Counted from the stretch's first letter, positions 40,660-49,448 are shown. The stretch is DNA of 64,000 bases from Leifsonia sp. NPDC080035 (GCF_040050925.1 NZ_CP157390.1:1674001-1738000), one strand, 5' to 3'. A program made the numbers and translations. Notes: generated by a model from the sequence alone, not told the origin.

Positions 40660-41967
40660 TCAGGCGCGCGCGTCGTCGCGCTGGAGAGTGGGGGACGGTG
40701 TCGGCGAGCTGTACCGCTCCGCCTCGATCTGGCGCAGCGACTTGCCCTGCGTGCGCGGGGTCCAGATCGCGCCGATCAGCAGGGCGACGACGAGGAACGC
40801 GATGAGGATGAGGCCGACGGCCGGGACGCCGGAGGTCGCCAGAAGCACGGGGAAGACGGAGCTGAGCAGGCCGACCGCGATGCGGGCGGCGAAGAAGAGG
40901 ACGCCCTGAGCGCTGGCGCGGTACGGCGTCGCGAACAGCTCGGCCGTCCACACGCCGTAGAACGCCTGGGCGCCGATGCCGGCGGCGAGACCCCACGCGA
41001 TCGCGAAGGTGAGCAGCGTCGGCAGCCCGGGAGGCGCGAAGACCAGGGCGACCCAGGCGAGGATGCCGAGCACGGCGCCGATGATGTAGAGGACGCGACG
41101 CGACATCCTGTCGGCGAGCAGCATGAAGCCGAAGTAGGTGGCGAGGACCGTGCAACCCCAGACCAGCACCTGCAGCAGGTCCTGCTCGACGGCGCTGTGC
41201 ACGCCCGCCGCCTCGTAGACGCGCGGCATGAAGATGCCGGCCTGTCCCGCGACGAGGTTCCAGAAGCCGTAGACGCCGAAGAGGAACAGCAGCGCGGTGA
41301 TGTTCACGCGCTTCGAGAACAGGGCGCGCATCCCGCGGCCCGACTCGGCGGTCGAGACGGCGCCGGTCTTGACGTCCGTCCAGAGCTTCGATTCCGGGAG
41401 CCCCTGCCGCACCCACCAGACGATGGCCGCCACCACGAAGAGGTGGAAGAAGATGATGCGGCTGCCGAGCAGCCCGAGCGGGGCGAGGGCGGCCGCAAGG
41501 GCGAAGCCGACGAGCGGGCCGATCGACCAGGCGAGCTGGGCCATGCCCACGTGCTTGCCGCGCGCGTGGTCGGGCGCCTGCTCGGCGATGTAGGTCCAGG
41601 ACGCGGGGACGCCGGCGCCGACCGCGATGCCGGTGATGAGGAAGGCGGCGAACAGCATCCCGGCGTTCACCGCGAAGACCGCGAGCAGCACGCCCACCAT
41701 GTAGAGGAGCAGGTCGTAGGTGTAGATGAACTTGCGGCCGAGGCGGTCGGTGAGCGGCCCGCCGAGGATGGCGCCGATCGCCGCTCCGAACGCGTTGGCG
41801 CTGAAGGCCGCCAGGATGCCGACGAAGCCGTCGGTCAGGTGGAACTGGGTCTGCCAGAAGCCGAGGCTGGTGGCGATCGCGATGATCGAGCCGGACTCGA
41901 TGTAGTTGGACATGGCGACGGATGTTGTGGCCCGCCAGCCCGTTGTGCTGCTGCTTCCGACTCTCAT
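40660..41967 (-). CDS. MFS transporter, probable L-rhamnose importer
   Basis: 435 residues from ATG 41967 (AGGA 12-15 bases upstream). Twelve membrane segments; the loop DRLGRKFIYTYD is the MFS motif A, and PESKLW after helix 6 resembles the sugar-porter PES motif. It is not RhaT (DMT fold). Position between rhaM and rhaI implies rhamnose uptake by proton symport; direct substrate evidence is absent. Confidence 0.85.
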   Translation of the reverse strand: MRVGSSSTTGWRATTSVAMSNYIESGSIIAIATSLGFWQTQFHLTDGFVGILAAFSANAFGAAIGAILGGPLTDRLGRKFIYTYDLLLYMVGVLLAVFAVNAGMLFAAFLITGIAVGAGVPASWTYIAEQAPDHARGKHVGMAQLAWSIGPLVGFALAAALAPLGLLGSRIIFFHLFVVAAIVWWVRQGLPESKLWTDVKTGAVSTAESGRGMRALFSKRVNITALLFLFGVYGFWNLVAGQAGIFMPRVYEAAGVHSAVEQDLLQVLVWGCTVLATYFGFMLLADRMSRRVLYIIGAVLGILAWVALVFAPPGLPTLLTFAIAWGLAAGIGAQAFYGVWTAELFATPYRASAQGVLFFAARIAVGLLSSVFPVLLATSGVPAVGLILIAFLVVALLIGAIWTPRTQGKSLRQIEAERYSSPTPSPTLQRDDARA

Positions 41968-42063
41968 TGCTGGGTGTTTCCTCACTGCTTCGTTGCGTTG
42001 ATGCGTGGTGGTGCGGGTGGTGCGGGTGGTGCGTTGTGCGCGCTCGCGCGGGATGTGGGGCGT

Positions 42064-42396
42064 TCAGTCGAGATGGAAGTACTCGGTGAGCCGGTTCATG
42101 GTGCTGTCGGGCGCGGTCTCCTCGGCGAAGAACTCCGCCATCCCGGCCTGCCAGCGGGCGTTGACCTCGTGTTCCTCCATCGCGGCGACGGCGGCGTCGA
42201 AGTCGTCGGTCTCGAGGTAGCCGACGACCAGCCCCTTCGCGCGGTCGACGAACAGCGAGTAGTCGCTCCAGCCCGTCTCGCGCAGGGCGTCCAGCATCTC
42301 CGGCCAGACCGTCTCGTGCGCCCTCAGATAGTCGTCGACCCGCTCCGGCTTCAGCTGCATGGTGAAGCACACCCGGCGGGATGCACTGGCGCTCAC
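42064..42396 (-). CDS. rhaM: L-rhamnose mutarotase
   Basis: 110 residues from GTG 42396, with AAGGAG 5 bases upstream. RVCFTMQLKPERVDDYLRAH, then VWPEMLDALRETGWSDYSLF and VVGYLETDDF match RhaM/RhaU, a small ferredoxin-like dimer. It speeds alpha/beta anomer exchange of rhamnose for the isomerase. It is first in the operon; a LacI-type site, TGAATCGTTTCA, is 20 bp upstream. Confidence 0.92.
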   Translation of the reverse strand: MSASASRRVCFTMQLKPERVDDYLRAHETVWPEMLDALRETGWSDYSLFVDRAKGLVVGYLETDDFDAAVAAMEEHEVNARWQAGMAEFFAEETAPDSTMNRLTEYFHLD

Positions 42397-42415
42397 GAGA
42401 ACTCCTTCGGTCGAA

Positions 42416-42427
42416 TGAATCGTTTCA
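42416..42427. promoter_or_regulatory. LacI-type operator of the rha operon
   Basis: TGAATCGTTTCA is palindromic at 10 of 12 positions with central CG, as LacI/GalR proteins prefer. It lies 20 bp upstream of rhaM. Similar sites are at 43832-43843 and 46370-46381. Confidence 0.7.
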
Positions 42428-42521
42428 AAGCTAGCAGGGCGTCGCCGCGCTCGCAACTCCGTGTGCGGGAGGCGCGTCCGCGGGCGTCAGGCGGAGGCGG
42501 CGGTTGGAAGGGACTCCCCAG

Positions 42522-42582
42522 CTGTCGAGTACGCAGAGAATCCGCGTACTCGACGGTTTCGGCTCTATTTTCTGCGTACTCG
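42522..42582 (+). repeat. Intergenic palindromic element, family 2, copy B
   Basis: Stem GTCGAGTACG (42524-42533) / CGTACTCGAC (42545-42554) with loop CAGAGAATCCG, the reverse complement (10 of 11) of the loop in copy A at 26585-26595. Downstream CGGTTTCGG and ATTTTCTGCGTACTCG are shared with copy A in the same orientation. TCTGCGTACTCG (42571-42582) pairs perfectly with CGAGTACGCAGA (42526-42537), an alternative hairpin. Confidence 0.75.
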
Positions 42583-42599
42583 CGTGTTCTGGGGTGTGG

Positions 42600-42720
42600 G
42601 TAACTCCGGAACGTTCGGGCATCCCCGCGATCGGTTCCTGAGTTGTTCACGCGACACGCCGATGCGAGGCGTGAAGAACTCAGGAACAGGTGGCGAGGTA
42701 GGCGCCGACTCCGGAGTTAC
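42600..42720. repeat. 121-bp nested palindrome
   Basis: Outer arms GTAACTCCGGA (42600-42610) and TCCGGAGTTAC (42710-42720) are perfect 11-bp inverted repeats. An inner hairpin has 19-bp arms (42634-42652, 42669-42687) matching at 18 positions with a 16-nt loop. It ends 35 bp after the lacI stop. It could be a terminator, or the footprint of a small non-autonomous element with terminal inverted repeats. Confidence 0.65.
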
Positions 42721-42755
42721 GCGCACTCCACCTCCGACAGACGAACTCACTCATC

Positions 42756-43796
42756 TCAGGCGGGCGAGGCCGCCAGGGAGGAGGAACGGCGCACGACCAG
42801 CTCCGGCACGAACCGGACGTGCTGGTGGACGTGCGCGGTCGAGGCGTCCAGGTCCTCGATCTCACGGAACAGCAGCTCGCCGGCGGCGTAGCCGATCTCG
42901 CGGCGCGGCTGACGCACGGCGGAGAGGGGGACGGCCGCGGTCGCGGCGAAGTCGATGTCGTCGTAGCCGATCAGAGCGATGTCCTCCGGCACGCGCAGGT
43001 CGTGCGCCACGAAGCCCTGCAGCAGGCCGAGCGCGAGCAGGTCGTTCGCCGCGAAGACCGCGGTGGGGCGGGACGCGGCGTCGAGGCCGGCGAGCCGGTC
43101 GGCGGCCGCGCGACCGGAGCGTGCATCCAGTGTCTCGACGGGCACGTGGACCAGGTCGACGTCCGCGCCGGACTCGGCGACGGCCTTGCGTGCGCCCTCC
43201 AGGCGGTCGCGGATCTGCTGGAGCGAGTCGGGGCCGCCGACGAACGCGATGCGCCTGTGCCCTTCCGAGATGAGGTGGTCGAGCGCCAGGCGGCCGCCCT
43301 CCACGTCGTCGACCGCCACCGAGCAGGCCTCGACGTCGGACGCGACGCGGTCGACGAGGACGGTCGGGATCCCGTGCTCGCGCAGCCGCTCGACCTCGGG
43401 CTGCGCGTCGCCGATGGCCGCGAGCAGCACGCCCCGGACGCGCTGCTGCTCGAACGCGGCGAGCTGCTGGCGCTCCCGCTCGTGGCGGTTGCCGCTGTTG
43501 CCGAGCTGGATGGAGAAGCCGCGCTCCAGCGCGAAGCCCTCCGCGCCGACGTACAGGTCGGTGAAGAACGGGTTGGCCACATCCATGACCACCATGGCGA
43601 TGGCGCGGCTGGCGCCGGCGCGCAACTGGCGGGCGGACTCGTTGCGCGTGAAGCCGAGCCGGGCGATGGCGTCCTCGACGGCGCGCCGGGTGGGCTCCGC
43701 GACGATCTCCGGCCGGTTCAGGACGTTCGAGACGGTGCCGACCGCGACGCCCGCGAGAGCGGCCACATCCTTGACGCTCGGGCGCTTCGCCGCCAT
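42756..43796 (-). CDS. LacI-family regulator, probable repressor of rhamnose operon
   Basis: 346 residues from ATG 43796, with GAGGGAGGGG upstream. The N-terminal DNA-binding headpiece is SVKDVAALAGVAVGTVSNVL with hinge helix ARQLRAGAS. The periplasmic-binding-like effector domain runs from about 60 to 335 (IAMVVMDVANPFFTDLYVGA; VFAANDLLALGLLQ; ALIGYDDIDFA). It is upstream of the rha operon on the same strand. Candidate sites of the same type lie at rhaM, at its own promoter and near the GH3 gene. The effector is presumably rhamnose or rhamnulose; inferred. Confidence 0.92.
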   Translation of the reverse strand: MAAKRPSVKDVAALAGVAVGTVSNVLNRPEIVAEPTRRAVEDAIARLGFTRNESARQLRAGASRAIAMVVMDVANPFFTDLYVGAEGFALERGFSIQLGNSGNRHERERQQLAAFEQQRVRGVLLAAIGDAQPEVERLREHGIPTVLVDRVASDVEACSVAVDDVEGGRLALDHLISEGHRRIAFVGGPDSLQQIRDRLEGARKAVAESGADVDLVHVPVETLDARSGRAAADRLAGLDAASRPTAVFAANDLLALGLLQGFVAHDLRVPEDIALIGYDDIDFAATAAVPLSAVRQPRREIGYAAGELLFREIEDLDASTAHVHQHVRFVPELVVRRSSSLAASPA

Positions 43797-43831
43797 CCCG
43801 ATCCCCTCCCTCGTGCCGTTTTGAACACTAT

Positions 43832-43843
43832 CGCATCGTTTCA
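43832..43843. promoter_or_regulatory. LacI-type operator, lacI promoter
   Basis: CGCATCGTTTCA matches the rhaM operator TGAATCGTTTCA at 9 or 10 of 12 positions and is 35 bp upstream of the lacI ATG, suggesting autoregulation. Confidence 0.5.
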
Positions 43844-43870
43844 ACCGGCTCTCGCGGCCGTCCCAGCCCG

Positions 43871-43954
43871 CCGAAGGGCACGTCGTTGTCGCCTATTCGC
43901 GACGAAAGCGACAACGACGTGCCCCTCGGTGGTCGAGGGGCACGTCGTCGTCAC
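43871..43954. repeat. Intergenic palindromic element, family 1, copy 2 plus half copy
   Basis: 22-bp arms (43871-43892, 43908-43929) match at 21 positions. A further half element, TCGAGGGGCACGTCGTCGTC (43933-43952, continuing AC), follows. The element lies 3' of the GH3 gene (stop at 43974) and upstream of the lacI gene. Confidence 0.85.
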
Positions 43955-43973
43955 AAGGCGCGGACGTGAGGTG

Positions 43974-46247
43974 TCACTCGGCCACGGTGAACGATCCCGT
44001 GAGGGACGCGTCCGACGAGTCGCCGACGGCGACACCGTACGTGCCGGGATCGGTGACCCAGGAGCTGGTGGCGGTGCTGTAGTACGACAGCGGACGGTCG
44101 ACCGAGGACGGGTCGATCGTCACCGAGACGCGCTTGCTCGCTCCGGCGCCCAGGGTCACCGTGTCGAACGCGACCAGGCGCGAGCCCGGCTCGCCCGCCG
44201 ACGCGGGCAGGGTCAGGTAGACCTGCGGCGTGGTGGACGCTGCCTTCGAACCGGTGTTCCGCACCGTGAACGAGACGGTGATCGGCTTGCCCGCCTTGTT
44301 CGCGACAGCTGTTGCGAGCTGGAGCTTGCTGTACGAGAAGCTCGAGTACGACAGGCCGTAACCGAACGGGAACAGCGGCGCGATGTCCTTGCTCTGTTAC
44401 CACTTGTAGCCGATCGCCAGCCCCTCGCTGTAGGCGACCTGTCGGATGGACTTGTCGCCCGCCGGTCGCGTCGGGGACCCGTTCACGAGCCCCGGGTATT
44501 GCGTAGGCGTGTTCGTCGGCGTGTCCGCGAGCGACTTCGGGAACGTCATCGGCAGCTTGCCGCTGAAGTCGGCATCGCCGTAGATCAGCCGGGCCAGCGC
44601 GGTGCCGCCCTGCTCACCCGGGTACCACGCCTGGATGACGCCCTTCACCGAAGCGAGCCAGGGCATGTCCGTCGCGCTGCCGGTCTCGAGCACGGCGACC
44701 GTGTTCGGGTTGGCGGCGGCGACGGCCGAGACGAGCGCATCCCCGTTGCCGTCGAGCGAGAGCGACGTGCGGTCGGCCCCCTCGCCCTGGACCGTGTAGC
44801 CGAAGACGATCGCGACATCGGCCTTCGCGGCCGTCGCGGCGGCGGCCGCCGGGTCGGACCCGTTGTCGAACGTCACGGTCGCGCCGGCCTTCGCGGCGCG
44901 CGCGGTGATCGCGTCGAGCGGCGCCACCACGTTCGGGCAGGCGGTCGCAGGGCCGAAATTGTGGATGGCGCACACGGTCGCGGCGCTGACGCCGTTGGTC
45001 GCGGTCTTCGACGCCGTCGCGCCGATGACGGCGACGGTCTTCGCCTTCTTCGTCAGCGGCAGGATGCCGTCCGCATTCTTCAGGAGCACGGATCCCTTCT
45101 CGGCGATCTGCTCGGCGACCCGCTTGTTCGCATCCGTGGAGGCGGACGTGCTCGGGGTCGTGGGCAGGGCGTGGTCGAACAGACCGGTCTTGAGGTACGC
45201 CGTCACGACGCGCGTCGCCGCCGCGTCGATCTGCGCGATGCTGACCGAGCCGTTGTCGAGAGCCGCACGGATGTTCGCGGGGGTGTAGTAGATCGGCCGG
45301 TTGAGCTCCTGGTCGAGTCCGGCGTTCAGCGACGGTGCGGTCGAATGCACCGAGCCGAAGTCGGAGACGACGTAACCAGCCCACCCGGTCTCATCCTTGA
45401 GGAGGTTGGTCAGGATCGGGTTCTCGCAGGCGTAGACGCCATTCACCTGGTTGTACGAGCACATGACGCCTGCAGGGTCTCCCTTGTCGACGGCGACCTG
45501 GAACGCCAGGTCGTAGACCTCGCGCAGCGTCCGCCCGTCGATGTTCGAGGAGCTGGTCTGGCGGTCGAGCTCCTGCTCGTTCGCGATGTAGTGCTTGAGC
45601 ACGGACATCACCGGTTCCGTCGGGTTGCCCTTCTGGATGCCCGTGGTCTGGGCGGCCGCGAGGTCGCCGCTCAGCAGGCTGTCCTCGCCGAACGAATCGG
45701 TGATGCGACCGTCCAACGGGGTGCGTCCCGAGAGGATCTGCGGCGACAGGAGGCCGTTGAGGCCCGAGCGGAACGCCTCGTCCGCCTGCGCCCTGCCCTT
45801 CGCGTAGGCGAGGCCGGTGTCCCACGAGGAGGCAAGCGCGAGCTGGGCCGGGAAGATCGTGACACCGCTCGCTCCGCGGACGTAGTCCGGGCCGTCCGAG
45901 TAGACGACCTTCGGCGTGCAGGCGACCTGCGCCGGATAGGTGACGCCATTGAAGGACGTCTGGGTCGGGTTGTTCGCGGCCTGCTCGTCCAGCCAGCGCA
46001 GCTTCTGGTCGAGGGTGCTGGCCTGGAGCAGGAGCTGGGCGCGCTTCTGCGGGGACTTCGACGTGTCCATCCACGGGCACCCCGGCGGGAACTTCGTCGT
46101 CTTCGCGACGGTGGCGGCCTTCGTCGCAGTCGGTCCGGGGGGCTGTGCGAAGGCCGGACTGGAGCCGAGCGCGGCGATGAGCAGGCCGGCGGCGGCCGCC
46201 GGCGCGATCCAGGCTCGCAGTCGCCTGCGAGTGCGGAGGTGGGTCAT
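43974..46247 (-). pseudogene. Secreted GH3 beta-glycosidase interrupted by in-frame TAA
   Basis: One reading frame of 757 codons from ATG 46247 (GAGGAG upstream) to TGA 43974, broken only by TAA at codon 617 (44397-44399). The N-terminus is a Sec signal ending SSPAFAQ. GH3 features are present before the break: VLKHYIANEQE, and the nucleophile Asp in YVVSDFGSVH. After the break, QSKDIAPLFPFGYGLSYSSF and a FnIII-like domain of about 100 residues continue in frame. Relatives read GYxWY here, so TAC (Tyr) to TAA is a single-base change. The protein would be an exported beta-glucosidase or related enzyme for plant glycosides. It may be a recent pseudogene, a sequencing error, or produce a product lacking 140 residues. 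Confidence 0.85.
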
Positions 46248-46302
46248 CTGAACTCCTCTTCGTTGAGAAAACCGGCCCGGCGGGACGCGCCTACCGACCC
46301 GC

Positions 46303-46325
46303 GAAACGCAATTAATACGTTTCAA
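46303..46325. promoter_or_regulatory. LacI-type operator upstream of GH3 gene
   Basis: GAAACG (46303-46308) and CGTTTC (46318-46323), extended by AA, form inverted half sites 9 bp apart. They resemble the halves of the operators at 52123 and 52224. About 60 bp upstream of the GH3 ATG. Confidence 0.5.
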
Positions 46326-46369
46326 TCGTGGGACGCTAGCGGACCCGCGGAATCCGCACAAGGGTGAAT

Positions 46370-46381
46370 TGGATCGATTCA
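46370..46381. promoter_or_regulatory. Second LacI-type site upstream of GH3 gene
   Basis: TGGATCGATTCA is palindromic at 10 of 12 positions and resembles the rhaM operator, so the first LacI protein may act here too. Confidence 0.4.
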
Positions 46382-46397
46382 GTTTGCGCATCGCTCG

Positions 46398-46455
46398 CCG
46401 AAGGGCACGTCGCTGTCGGTTCTCGGCGCCCGAAGTGACGACAACGTGCCCCTCG
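46398..46455. repeat. Intergenic palindromic element, family 1, copy 3
   Basis: Left arm begins CCGAAGGGCACGTCG at 46398; right arm ends CAACGTGCCCCTCG at 46455. It is the most degraded of the four copies. It lies 60 bp after the stop of the second lacI gene (46516). Confidence 0.75.
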
Positions 46456-46515
46456 ACCGGCCGCCGGTCGATGGCGGGACGGTATATGCCCGAGGGGGAA
46501 TGCGGAGCGCGCGCG

Positions 46516-47628
46516 TCAGGACGGAGAGGCGCCCGCGTCCGCGCGGACACGAGTGCCCGGCGCGACCCGCTGGCGGCCGAGCGTGGACTCGCGCACCACG
46601 AGGTGCGGCTGCAGGAGCACCCGGCGGTGAACGTGCGTCCCCGGCGCATCCCGCAGCTCGCCGAGCAGGAGATCGACCGCCGCGCGGCCCATCTCCTCAC
46701 CCTGCATCGCGACCGAGGTGAGCGGAATGGCGCCGCCCCAGGCGGCCGAGTTGTGGTCGCAGCCCATCACGGCCACGTCCTGCGGCACGCGCACGCCCGC
46801 GCTCGTCAGCTCGTTGATGATGGCCATGGCGAGCAGGTCGGTGACGGCGAGCACGGCGTCCGGGCGCTCGTCCGGGTCCATCTCGGCGAGCCGCCGGCCG
46901 GCGTCGGCACCGCCCGGCGGATCCAGGTCGACGGTGTCCAGCTCGATCAGCCGCACCGTCCCTCCCGCCTCCGCGACGGCCTTGCGTGCGCCTTCGCGGC
47001 GCTGGTGGACGGGCTGGTAGTCGTCGCGCGCGGCGACGAACGCGATGCGCGTGCGCCCGAGATCGATGAGGTGCTTCGCGGCGATGTAACCCGCGCGCTC
47101 GTTGTCGATGAGCACGCGGCAGGAGTCGGTCTGCCGCGAGTCGAAGTTCACGACCACCACCGGCCGGCCATGACGCCGCACCCGGCCGATCTGCTCGTCG
47201 GATTCCTGCATCGGCGCGAGGATGATGCCGGACACGCGCGCGCTGTCGAAGAACGCCAGGTGCGCGTCCTGCATCGACAGGTCGTTGTTCGCGCTCGCCA
47301 GCTGCAGTGTGAGGGCGTTCGACTGGGCGTGGGCCTGTGCGCCGCGCGCCACGTCGACGAAGAGGGAGTTGGTGAGGTCCACCACGACCAGGCCGATGGT
47401 CCGCGCCTCCCCGGAGCGGAGCGCCCTGGCGGTCTGGTTGAGCGTGAAGCCGAGCTGATCGATCGCCTGGAACACCTTGTCCCGCGTCGCCTGGGCGACC
47501 TTCTCGGGGTGATTGAGCACGTTGGACACCGTCGCGACGGACACGCCGGCCAGCTCCGCGACGTGGTGCATGTTGGGCGGGCCGGACGCGGCGTCCCTGC
47601 TCCCCCTGGGGTGGACCATGTCGATCAT
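46516..47628 (-). CDS. LacI-family regulator, probable repressor of rhamnosidase/ABC genes
   Basis: 370 residues from ATG 47628, which overlaps the stop of the upstream glycosidase (ATGA). The headpiece is MHHVAELAGVSVATVSNVLN with hinge ARALRSGEA. The effector domain includes IGLVVVDLTNSLFVDVARGA and VAVMGCDHNSAAWGG. The C-terminus is extended by about 30 residues. Being third in the GH78 operon, it would be autoregulated through the operator at 52123-52136, and the same site controls the divergent ABC genes. The effector is likely rhamnose or a rhamnoside. Confidence 0.92.
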   Translation of the reverse strand: MIDMVHPRGSRDAASGPPNMHHVAELAGVSVATVSNVLNHPEKVAQATRDKVFQAIDQLGFTLNQTARALRSGEARTIGLVVVDLTNSLFVDVARGAQAHAQSNALTLQLASANNDLSMQDAHLAFFDSARVSGIILAPMQESDEQIGRVRRHGRPVVVVNFDSRQTDSCRVLIDNERAGYIAAKHLIDLGRTRIAFVAARDDYQPVHQRREGARKAVAEAGGTVRLIELDTVDLDPPGGADAGRRLAEMDPDERPDAVLAVTDLLAMAIINELTSAGVRVPQDVAVMGCDHNSAAWGGAIPLTSVAMQGEEMGRAAVDLLLGELRDAPGTHVHRRVLLQPHLVVRESTLGRQRVAPGTRVRADAGASPS

Positions 47629-49448
47629 CCTAGGGCGGTCGGCCAGCGCACGACGGCGGGACCGGGATGCTCGCCCTCCGGACCCACGAGGGTGGATCCG
47701 GGTGGCACATCGACCGTGACGTCGCCGCCGCGGACGGTCACCGCGATGTCGCCGCCGGGCGTGGGCACGCGTGCCTCCGCCCACTCCAGGCCGCCGAGGT
47801 GCGGGTCGACGGCGAACCGGCTCCAGCCGTCGGCGAGCGGCCGGAGCCCCAGGATCGCGTCTGGGAGCAGCGCGGCCGGCCCCGACGACCAGGCGTGGCA
47901 CAGGCTCTTGCCGAACGGGCGACCGTACATGGCGATGTCGGAGTCGGCGCGGTCGGAGTCCGTGCCGTCGGAGTCGCTGGCTTCGGCGAAGTCCTCCCAG
48001 AAGCTCGTCGCCCCGGCGTCCAGCATCCCGCCCCAGAGCGCACGGATGCGCCGCACGGCGCCCTCCGTGTCGCCCAGCTCGATGAGCGCGCGCAGGAAGA
48101 AGCCGGTCATGAACGGCGTCCCCGCGCGCTCGGCCCCGGCGAGGAGCGCGGCGACCGAAGCGTCCCCCGGCCCGCTGAGGCCGGCGAGCACGGCGAGGAA
48201 CGCCGGATAGAGGGAGGCCTCGGCGGACCCGTCCGCGTAGGCGCGCCAGCCACCGTCGGCCGTGCGGCCGACGCGCTGCAGTGTCGCCCGTACGGTCGCC
48301 GCCAGCTCGCGCCAGCGTTCGGCGCCGGGATGCCCGGCGGACGCCAGGACGTCGGCCGTGGAGGTGAGGGCCCAGTGCCAGAGCAGCTGGAGCGCGGTGG
48401 GATCCCGCGTCGGGTCGACGTCGACGCCCCAGTCGATGAACACCAGCTGGAAGTCGTCGTCGGTGCCGGCGGGACGCAGCAGGCCGTCCTCGCCCGCGTG
48501 CGCCGCCAGGTCCGTTGCGAATGCGTGGATGTTGTCGGCCTCCGCGGCGAGGTGGTCGCGGGCGTCGAAGGAGCGGGCGAGGAACCCGGTCGCGATCAGC
48601 CACCAGAGCGAGTAGTCGGCGATGCCGTTCACATAGCCGGAGCGGGGCCGGCCGAGGGCCACCAGGCTGTCCTGCACGATCCCGGCGTCGCCGAACGCGT
48701 ACGCGTTGGCGAGTGTGTTGAGCGCCTGGTCGCCGATCCACGGCATCCGGTCCCGCTTGATCCCGTCGAGCATGAGGCCGTGCATGCAGGTGTGCAGCGT
48801 CGACGCGCTCACCTGCCAGATCCGCGTCAGCGTCGCGTCCGAGCAGGCGAAAGACCCCGTGCGCGAGACGGGATGCTCGTACGCCTCCACGACCAGCTCC
48901 GTCACGTCGTCGGCGTCGATGCGGAGGAACCGGAAGCCGAGGGCGTGCACGGTGGTCCAGCGGCCGTCGGGGAGGCGGCGGACATCGTGCCGGGTCTCCT
49001 GCTCCTCGGTGAGCGCGAACGCCTCCTCGCGGGACTCCCCGGAGGAGACGACCGGCGTCGACGCGGAACGGAAGACGGGACGCCCGAGCACGGGTGACGC
49101 GAGCTCCCAGAGGCCGTCGCGCGGCGTCGGCTCGAGCGTGACGATCGGCTCCGGTTCGCGATGCGGGGGAGTGGATGCGGTCCCCGGCACCTCGCGCGGC
49201 TCCGTCCACTCGCCGCCGGGCTCCCGCACCCGCACGTCGGCGGCGCCGTCCGTCCACACTGCGGGTGGCTCGCCCGCCGGCGCCTCGATCGTGAACGGGT
49301 CGGCGCCGTCGACGCTGAACTCGGCCGAGCGCATCGTGTCGGCGTAGTTCGGTGCGTAGTCGACGTGCCGGTTGGCCGCTCGGCCTTTCCGCACCAGCGT
49401 GTGCAGCAGCCCGAGCTCGTACTGGTGCGGCGGATAGTGCCAGGTCAT
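47625..49448 (-). CDS. Six-hairpin glycosidase related to GH78, variant active site
   Basis: 607 residues. The (alpha/alpha)6 catalytic region contains LMLDGIKRDRMPWIGDQALN, equivalent to the CPQRDERLGWTGD motif of GH78, but with Arg where the conserved Glu sits. CHAWSSGPAALLPDAILG near the end contains the second conserved region. The N-terminal beta domains are shorter than in the upstream 861-residue paralogue. No signal peptide, so cytoplasmic. Likely an alpha-L-rhamnosidase with other linkage preference. Overlaps both neighbours by 4 nt (ATGA). Confidence 0.85.
   Translation of the reverse strand: MTWHYPPHQYELGLLHTLVRKGRAANRHVDYAPNYADTMRSAEFSVDGADPFTIEAPAGEPPAVWTDGAADVRVREPGGEWTEPREVPGTASTPPHREPEPIVTLEPTPRDGLWELASPVLGRPVFRSASTPVVSSGESREEAFALTEEQETRHDVRRLPDGRWTTVHALGFRFLRIDADDVTELVVEAYEHPVSRTGSFACSDATLTRIWQVSASTLHTCMHGLMLDGIKRDRMPWIGDQALNTLANAYAFGDAGIVQDSLVALGRPRSGYVNGIADYSLWWLIATGFLARSFDARDHLAAEADNIHAFATDLAAHAGEDGLLRPAGTDDDFQLVFIDWGVDVDPTRDPTALQLLWHWALTSTADVLASAGHPGAERWRELAATVRATLQRVGRTADGGWRAYADGSAEASLYPAFLAVLAGLSGPGDASVAALLAGAERAGTPFMTGFFLRALIELGDTEGAVRRIRALWGGMLDAGATSFWEDFAEASDSDGTDSDRADSDIAMYGRPFGKSLCHAWSSGPAALLPDAILGLRPLADGWSRFAVDPHLGGLEWAEARVPTPGGDIAVTVRGGDVTVDVPPGSTLVGPEGEHPGPAVVRWPTALG

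Larger units (their letters stand above)
42428..42755. other. Intergenic region between rhaM promoter and lacI gene, palindrome-rich
   Basis: About 330 bp without a supported gene. It contains a family-2 palindromic element (42522-42582), a nested palindrome (42600-42720), and about 90 bp next to the rhaM operator with nothing I can identify. Confidence 0.6.

Noticed and set aside
43974..44396. C-terminal part of the GH3 gene as a separate gene
   Set aside because: It continues the upstream frame exactly, begins with mid-domain GH3 sequence and has no start signals; it is the severed end of one gene.
44397..44399. Recoding of TAA as an amino acid
   Set aside because: No selenocysteine or pyrrolysine codon is involved (TAA), and no readthrough context could be identified; a simple substitution is the better explanation.
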